Shown: piece by piece, positions 57,486-64,000 of the stretch | Position numbering within the stretch: position 1 is the first letter of the stretch | Layout of the letters: the number at the start of each line of letters is the position of its first letter | Source: Trichoplusia ni | Taxonomy: Eukaryota; Arthropoda; Insecta; Lepidoptera; Noctuidae | Assembly (NCBI RefSeq): GCF_003590095.1 | Contig: NC_039487.1 | Coordinates: forward strand, 13,499,794-13,563,793 | Direction of reading: 5' to 3' | DNA: 64,000 nucleotides | Program-made: the position numbers and the translations under genes | Notes under the pieces: model-generated | The model's input: the letters and a program-made list of their open reading frames with translations, nothing else | What the model was told of the DNA's origin: nothing | Database searches by the model: none

Positions 57486-57745
57486 CTATATCTATACTAA
57501 TATATTAAGCTGAAGAGTTTGTTTGTTTGTTTGAACGCGCTAATCTCAGAAACTACTGGTCCAAATTCAAAATTATTTTTGTGTTGAATAGACCATTCAT
57601 CGAGGAAGGCTTTAGGCTATAAACCATCACGCTGCGACTAATAGGAGCAAAGAATGGAATGGAAAATGTGAAAAAAACAGGGCAGGTACAAATCATAACT
57701 TATATCTTCTACCCACGGGGACGAAGTCGCGGGCAACAGCTAGTA
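57486..57745 (+). mobile_element. Lep1-like repeat, forward copy
   Basis: aagctgaagagtttgtttgt, gaacgcgctaatctcagaaa, ttcatcgaggaaggctttag, ctacccacggggacgaagtc and gcgggcaacagctagt. Full-length in style, with the CTAG-type end. Confidence 0.8.
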
Positions 57746-58262
57746 TTAAATATAGATTTGTGAACAATAAAATTTCATATTTTAAAGTTTTCCAACAATA
57801 TATAATTCGTGTTGCTAAGCCATAACCGATGTTTACGATTCATACAATTAAGCGTTTACGTTGTTTAAGTTGTAACGTTCATAATATTAGCGCTTGCTTT
57901 ACTCATCAATAACAAAGTCTTCGCAATGTTTGTTGATACTAAAATGAAGGATTTTCAGCTTCAGAGAGATGTGTAATGATTATCAGTTTATGTTTAACGA
58001 ATTTCATGTGATTAAATTTCATTTTCCAGTTGATTCGTTTTCGTGTGTAATATTTCTGGCCTTGTAGTAGTAGAGGAATGTAATTTCAGTACGTTTTAAT
58101 TTGTCGTTTTCTATTCTTATACGACGTTATATTGTCTAGAATTGCTGATTATGTGTTTGAGTAATAGCAGAGTACTATGTTTAAGTATCCTAATAAAATA
58201 AAAGATGAATTACCTTTTATCTATGTAAGAACGGTAACTGGTAATTTAGCTCTCGCACATCT

Positions 58263-58520
58263 ATACTCTATACTAATATATAAAGCTGAAGAGTTTGTTT
58301 GTTTGAACGCGCTAATCTCAGGAACTACTGGTCCAAATTGAAAAAAAATCTTTTTGTGTTGAATAGACCATTCATCGAGGAAGGCTTTAGGCTATAAACC
58401 ATCACGCTGCGACTAATAGGAACGAAGATACATTGGAAAATGTGAAAAAAACAGGGCAGGTATAAATCATAACTTATATCTTCTACCCACGGGGACGAAG
58501 TCGCGGGCAACAGCTAGTAG
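58263..58520 (+). mobile_element. Lep1-like repeat, forward copy
   Basis: Nearly identical to 57486-57745 across the unit, starting ctatactaatatataaagct and ending gcgggcaacagctagtag. Confidence 0.82.
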
Positions 58521-59109
58521 GGTATAAAATGAAAATAAAAGATAGATGTTTTTTGTCCCTATCTAAAGTCAAGAATCAGCCCTTATTTGTAGATAAACAT
58601 TAAGAATACTTAAGGTAAAAGGTTCCTTTAAGAAGTATTTTTTTTCTGATTCCTCCGCATCTTACCGGTCCAAATTAACTCCTTTTTGTACCGTCATCCG
58701 CCATTTTCAAAACACATACAATGCGGAGAATTTCTTTGAAGCTGAAATTTAACAATTGTTATCATTAGGAAACAATAGAATGTGTGTTTGTGTGATCAGC
58801 AGAGATCACAGAACTGTGGACGATCTGTTTACGCGCGTATATTAAGGGCTTAAGATGTAAAGATGGGCAGAATCTATATTTAGTGGAACTTGTAGTTGCA
58901 GGAAGGTATTGTGAACTGAAACATTGCTGAAGATGCTTAATAGATAAATGTAATAGGCTTAAAGGTTTTGAATTAACAAATTTGACTTTTATCGGAACGA
59001 AAAGGAGAATATTTAGAGTTTTAGCCTTTGAATACATCTCAGACGCAAAAAAACATCAGTTTTAATTTGCTACTGTAAATATATTTGGACGTAATATTAC
59101 TTTGACAAC

Positions 59110-59320
59110 TTAAATCTACAACCGACTTCAAGTAATAAACTACTGAACCAAATTTGATGAAATTTGGAAACAAATTCAAACAGTTACTTCACGTTAAATG
59201 AAAAATATCAACAAAATCGGTTCATCCATTCCGAAGATTTGAGGTAACTAAAATCGAAATTGAAAAAAAGAAATACATAGATACAAATTGAGAACCTCCT
59301 GCTTTTTTAATTCAGTAAGT
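59110..59320 (+). repeat. Dispersed repeat (ACCGACTTCAA type)
   Basis: acaaccgacttcaagtaata, tcggttcatccattccgaag and aattgagaacctcctgcttt. Reverse fragments at 50620-50700 and about 2275-2325. Confidence 0.55.
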
Positions 59321-59329
59321 GTCATAGGC

Positions 59330-62165
59330 GTTTGAAAATCACTAAACATCGTTTCTATAAACCCCTTTTAAATCCAACCAAGAAGATACAACTTTTCAAC
59401 TTATCAGGCTAGAAATTGATAATACATCGCAGCAACGAAGGCTCACTCATAAAACTCATCCCTTATCTTGTCTCTTATAAATCTGGCTTCAAAGCGTTTA
59501 TTTGGTCGACTACCTCGCAATTATATTGTTTGGAAGTTTCTCCCAGAACCTCTACCATGAAAACTTCGAACAGGGAACTAATAATTTTGTTACAAGTGTG
59601 GAAAGGAGACGACGCTTTACAGTGTGTATATTGACATCTCGCTTGTACGTTCCAAAAAGTTTTGTTTTATATTCTCGTGGTAGGAGTCTCGGCCCGGTGG
59701 GTGTGACGTTACGTACTTTACTCAACTAATCGCCCAGAAGACTGACTTTATGAATAATATTATTTCAGTGACTTTCTTTTTTTTGTGTTTTTGCGTGATG
59801 TTCTCGTTGAGAAAGGTTATAGTCACCTTTAGTTTGGACTATAATGGCTAAACGTAGGGAAATGCTTAATGACAAAGCATAGGAATAGTTTTGTCGCCTT
59901 CATAGAAAGTACGACAAGCTATTTATCTATTAAGGTTTCCACTACATTTGGAATTCTTGCTAATCTCAAAAAAAATGCTTTGATAAAAAAAATGCATCTG
60001 GTTTTATTTTTATTATAACGCTTAAGTTAGTTCAAAGTTCAGTTTAACCAAGTATGTAAGTAGTACGATTTAGATCGTTTTACGACCAGTGTGTCGTCAG
60101 CCAGACGGTGTCTGAGCCTACAATTTTTCAAAGAATAACCTCTGTATTGTTTTAATTATTTTCCCCTTTTGGATTTTCTTTTTCTTCCTTTATTAAGCCT
60201 TAAGTTTTTTCATTATTCATTAACCTTCGTATGTAACCTGTTAATTAACAAGTTGTGTTACTGTTTTTGGGCTCTCATCTCAAAATTTAGAATAATTCTA
60301 CACGTGAAGACTTGTAATTGGCTCTTTGTCAATTATAGTTGTTGATTTATTAAGTTTTATATTTTAAGCTGTAAGTCTTCCATAGTATAAAAAATAAATA
60401 AACAAACACTAAAGTTTATATCGTCAAAATCGTTCGATTCTCAAACAGAGAGTTGGTTTAATACTTGTGTCGACTATTATTCACACATACTTGAAAAAGA
60501 TATTTTTATATTTATCGATTAAACTCTTATACATCGTTATCCCATCTGACTCTCAAGAACTATCTTTACGACTAATATCAATTTGATCATAACCTTCAAT
60601 TGCATGTGCTTACCCCCATCCATTTTGCACGTGTTTAACATAAAGTTTGAGATTGAATTTATCTCCTGCTATCGAGAAACGTTGAGGTAAACATATTGAT
60701 ACCTAAAGCTTGGATAAGGCAGATTGATGTTGCCTAATGAGGTAATTACCGTGACACGGCGACGTCGATGAAAAATGTTCTAAAAAGTTACGTCAAGCAA
60801 GCAGTTTAAGAATGTTGATTTTTTTCTATTTGTACATGAATCTTACAAATATTATAAACGCAAAAGTTGAAATGTATAGATGTTTGTAACAGCTAGTTGC
60901 AAATAAAATTAAAACACAGCTAAGACCTAAAACCTTCTTTCGTCGTTTCTCGGAGTCCATACCTAAACAGAACTCTATTACTGAGGCACTGCTGTCTTTC
61001 CGTCTAGCCATCTATCCGTCTGTCCGATCTTTTATTTGTCACCTACCCGATTTGTTTAACTTTAGCTTAATTGTACGGATCCCTCAGTATCGCAAGGCTG
61101 ACTCGCACTTGACGGGATATTTTTCCACTGATCTTGAGAGCACCTGAAGCATCAAAATCCATCATTTAATCTCACAAGAGTGATGTTAAAACAAAATCGC
61201 ACTCTTTGTTGCCTTAGAGTAAGGAAATTGAACGGTAAATATTGACGTTCAATATTTTTATAACAACGTGACTGAAATTACAAATCCCAACAAAAACAAT
61301 TTCAAAATCCCCTTTCTGAACACTGATTGAAATTGATTGACTTTTTATTTTATTTATCCACCATTAATAACCTATAAAAAAGCTTTTTAAAAGCGTTTGC
61401 CGAACATTTTTTAAACATATAAAACGTGCCTAGAGGTATTTTTTCTTGATGCTAATTACTATTGACTTAACACCCTTTTGCGTGCTGTATACTATATAAA
61501 ACTCTTTTGTTAATTACTGATATGTTAATTCAACGCTAATAATTTTAAAAATAATAATATAAAAGCTACAACCCTTACAAATTGAGTACTTTATCAAATA
61601 AATACGTAACATTTCTGTAAAATATTTGATTAAAAATGGCGTCGTTTGCCGCGTAAAAGTGACGTTTGACATTTGACAAGGGAGTTTACGTGTTTTGAGC
61701 TGTGGCAAGCATTATTCTGACAGTTATTTGAGTTTATGATTATTGCAGTTTAAGTTTATGCTTATTGGTCCGTGACTGTCAACAGTACTTCGTTTAAAGA
61801 TATTTATTCAGAAGTAACTTGCTTGTCGTTAAATATAATAATAAAAAATGTTTTCATTCGCGGTAACTATATTTTTTTGCAAATAATGACAACATATCAT
61901 CTCGTTAGCGTTCGTGTTTTATATGCTGTTTTCCTTAGGCGTAACGGTAACAAAATTTTATCCAAAATTTTGTCTTTGATAACAAAATAAGACTATGATG
62001 ATTACCTACATTCATATAAGGCTGCTGCCTAATTAATGCAATGCATTGGCTCATTATAACAGTTTTCACACACTTCATCGAAAAATGAATGGAAAACAAC
62101 GCAACGCTCTCTTGCGGCAGGATCCTAAAGACGACGAACCTGGTCTGCAGTAGGTATGATCCCTA
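59330..62165. other. Non-coding stretch
   Basis: No exon recognised. It includes a degraded reverse GTTCCGTA-type piece at about 60950-61110. The rest is AT-rich. Confidence 0.4.
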
Positions 62166-62167
62166 CT

Positions 62168-62376
62168 TCCCTACTAATATTATAAATGCGAAAGTAACTC
62201 TGTCTGTCTGTCTGTTGCGCTTTCACGTCTAAACCACTGAACGGATTTTAATTAAATTTGGTACAGAGATAAAGTTGACCTTGAGAAAGAACATAGGATA
62301 GTTTTTATCCTGGACTTCTGAAGAGTTCTCTTGGAAACACGATATAACCGACCTCGACGCGAGCGAAAAGCTAGTT
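62168..62376 (-). mobile_element. Dispersed lepidopteran repeat (GCCCGCGGC type), copy 2
   Basis: Reverse of 28508-28722: ctaatattataaatgcgaaa, taaaccactgaacggatttt, gaacataggatagtttttat and cgacctcgacgcgagcgaaa. Confidence 0.75.
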
Positions 62377-62509
62377 TACCTACACAATTCTACGATGAAA
62401 ACACCATCTATTTATACCCACATGAAAGATTTCAGTAACTGACTATTGTCACCAAATAACCTAACGTGTTACTCACGAAGCAATCAGTGGCCGTTGTATC
62501 AGGTAATAT

Positions 62510-62582
62510 TCATGGGGCGTGTGTCGATCGTGTTGGTCGTACGTGTCGTGTCGGTCGTGTCGGTCGTACGTGTCGTGCGACA
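62510..62582. repeat. GC-rich minisatellite (GTCGGTCGT units)
   Basis: tcgatcgtgttggtcgtacg, tgtcgtgtcggtcgtgtcgg and tcgtacgtgtcgtgcgacac: overlapping GTGTCGGTCGTAC-type units over about 70 bases. Confidence 0.7.
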
Positions 62583-64000
62583 CTCCGGTGGCGCGCGGAC
62601 TTCTTCAAATATGTAATTATGTACGTGTGGGTTGTGGCTCTGTTATAAGCGGAAGCGAGGATACTTTTATTTTTTTTTGAAATGAGAAGGTAAAAACATT
62701 TCTTTAAGAATTAAGTAACCGTTTCACCTATGAACGATATGATAACTTTTTACATAATATTGAGATTTTGTCAGTTGACATTCATTATATCTTGTTTTTT
62801 CTATTTAACCAGCTAAGTTGGTCGCGACACGCAAAAAGACCATGCAATGATAATATAAATAAAAGGCACTTACTTATTATAATACAGACTAACCAAGAAA
62901 CTCTCGAAAAAACAGGTGGCAACAAGAATATAATTAATGCACGGATAACCTTGATTCGAAACCCCCGAAAGACAAGAGTTTGTGCTCTATTACATTAGCT
63001 ACCCGCTACCGCTTATGACTCAAGCCTATGAATCACGCTAATCGGAAACGCTCGCCAGATTCCGGAATGATTCGTGAAGAAACAACGTCGTGAGTATTGC
63101 TCAATGAACATGACTCCCGAATATTTCCGAAAACAATCAAAATACGACATTATTTGTTTTGTGTTACGTATTGAAATTGAATGACAAAATTTTTCATTAA
63201 GTATTATATTATTACTATTACTTACCTAGTTATTAGTAGCTATCCCTACTTTTTTGGGGTTCAGTACCCAAGGTTTAAAAACGAAATTCTTTTTCTAAGG
63301 CTCCGTCAGTCCGTCTGTCGACTGGCTGTATCTCCTGAATCGTGATAGCTAGACAGTTGAAGTTGAGTACTCATAGACTCATCTTTGTTACAATGGCCGA
63401 TGCTCTGTTCATACCCTTTGGATATGACACCATAAACACGTCGCAATGAAAATTGTCGGTAGCGAATAGAGCTGTTAAATTGTTACATTGTAATGAAACT
63501 TCTGCTATAAGTGAGGAATAACTTTGTCTGTATGTCACTCTTTCAAGGACAAACCACTTAACGTAAAAAGTGGTGTTAAGGACTAGTAGAATAGATTTAA
63601 ACTATAAATGCGGAACCCACAGCTTTAATATCAGATCAAACCTTGAAAAAGAATTGTGTGATTAACCGAATAATTTTATTGTTCTGACTCTGGGGATGTT
63701 TTTGTTGTGCATATAACATGAATTTTTGTGAAACCCCTCATGACATAATTATTAAATAACTTAGCTCTATTTCTATTAAAAAAAAACATTTCAATACACC
63801 CCTATAATTTGAAATAGAACGTAATTGTAATGACTTACAGTATCTTTTTAGTCTCGGTTTATTTGGTTAGAACAGAACGCATTTTCAGATCATTTTCAGC
63901 AGTTAATTTTGTTTCGAAATCATTCTCATTTAACTGCGTGCATAATTAACAAGCTGCAAAACATAATTGTTCCGTTTCAGATGTTTTATTCGTTGTTTTA
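62583..64000. other. Right end of the window, non-coding
   Basis: A GTTCCGTA-type repeat lies at 63250-63360. Near the end, ttgttccgtttcag (63966-63979) is an acceptable 3' splice site followed by ATG TTT TAT, but only 21 bases remain and no call is possible. Confidence 0.35.

Noticed and set aside
62466..62648. 60-codon frame with repeated VGRTCR
   Set aside because: Product of the minisatellite.
63966..64000. Possible exon start at the right edge
   Set aside because: Acceptor-like ttgttccgtttcag, but only 21 bases follow.
1..64000. CRISPR arrays, bacterial operons, rRNA operon, viral genes
   Set aside because: None seen; repeats are of transposon type and genes are spliced.

Overview
The window is nuclear DNA of a moth or butterfly (Lepidoptera). 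It is AT-rich, has GT-AG introns, and is crowded with repeats typical of ditrysian Lepidoptera: tRNA-headed and 5S-like SINEs, Lep1-type helitron-like ends, and MITEs. No prokaryotic, viral or CRISPR features are visible. All gene models are read by eye; domain names come from recognising family signatures, not from a search.

Region 1 (1 to about 10.84 kb, + strand) holds the 3' two-thirds of a Sec24C/D-type gene, a COPII coat cargo adaptor. Eight in-phase exons give 561 residues up to the stop at 7861. The gene also carries a second, diverged version of its last exon (5342-5533), with the same splice phase but its own stop and a poly(A) signal. This suggests alternative C-termini. A long AT-rich 3' UTR or flank with three fold-back structures follows.

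Region 2 (about 11.1 to 19.5 kb, - strand) is the most unusual part: a tandem array of at least eight tiny genes or exons (A to H, left to right). Each encodes a signal peptide followed by a very short, Arg/Lys-rich, Cys-containing mature peptide with a recurring C...C...PC pattern. Each coding block sits directly behind a good 3' splice site, and most are followed at once by a 5' splice site. In E, F, G and H the stop lies inside the block; in A, B, C and D the frame continues into a tiny next exon. I do not recognise the family. A candidate TATA/initiator promoter with a 5' UTR exon lies at about 19.39-19.54 kb, upstream of the array.

Region 3 (about 19.5 to 64 kb) has no recognisable protein-coding exon. 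It has three promoter-like sites on the + strand (TATA boxes at 21.89 and 28.89 kb, and a CpG-rich stretch at 32.3-32.7 kb ending in a splice donor). Beyond them lies more than 30 kb of repeats and short unique stretches. It resembles the long first intron or 5' flank of a developmentally regulated gene whose coding exons lie beyond the window. It contains several clear MITEs, one of them with a readable target-site duplication inside a SINE-like tail, a 1.1-kb terminal-inverted-repeat element, paired SINE copies, head-to-head Lep1-like copies and a GC-rich minisatellite.
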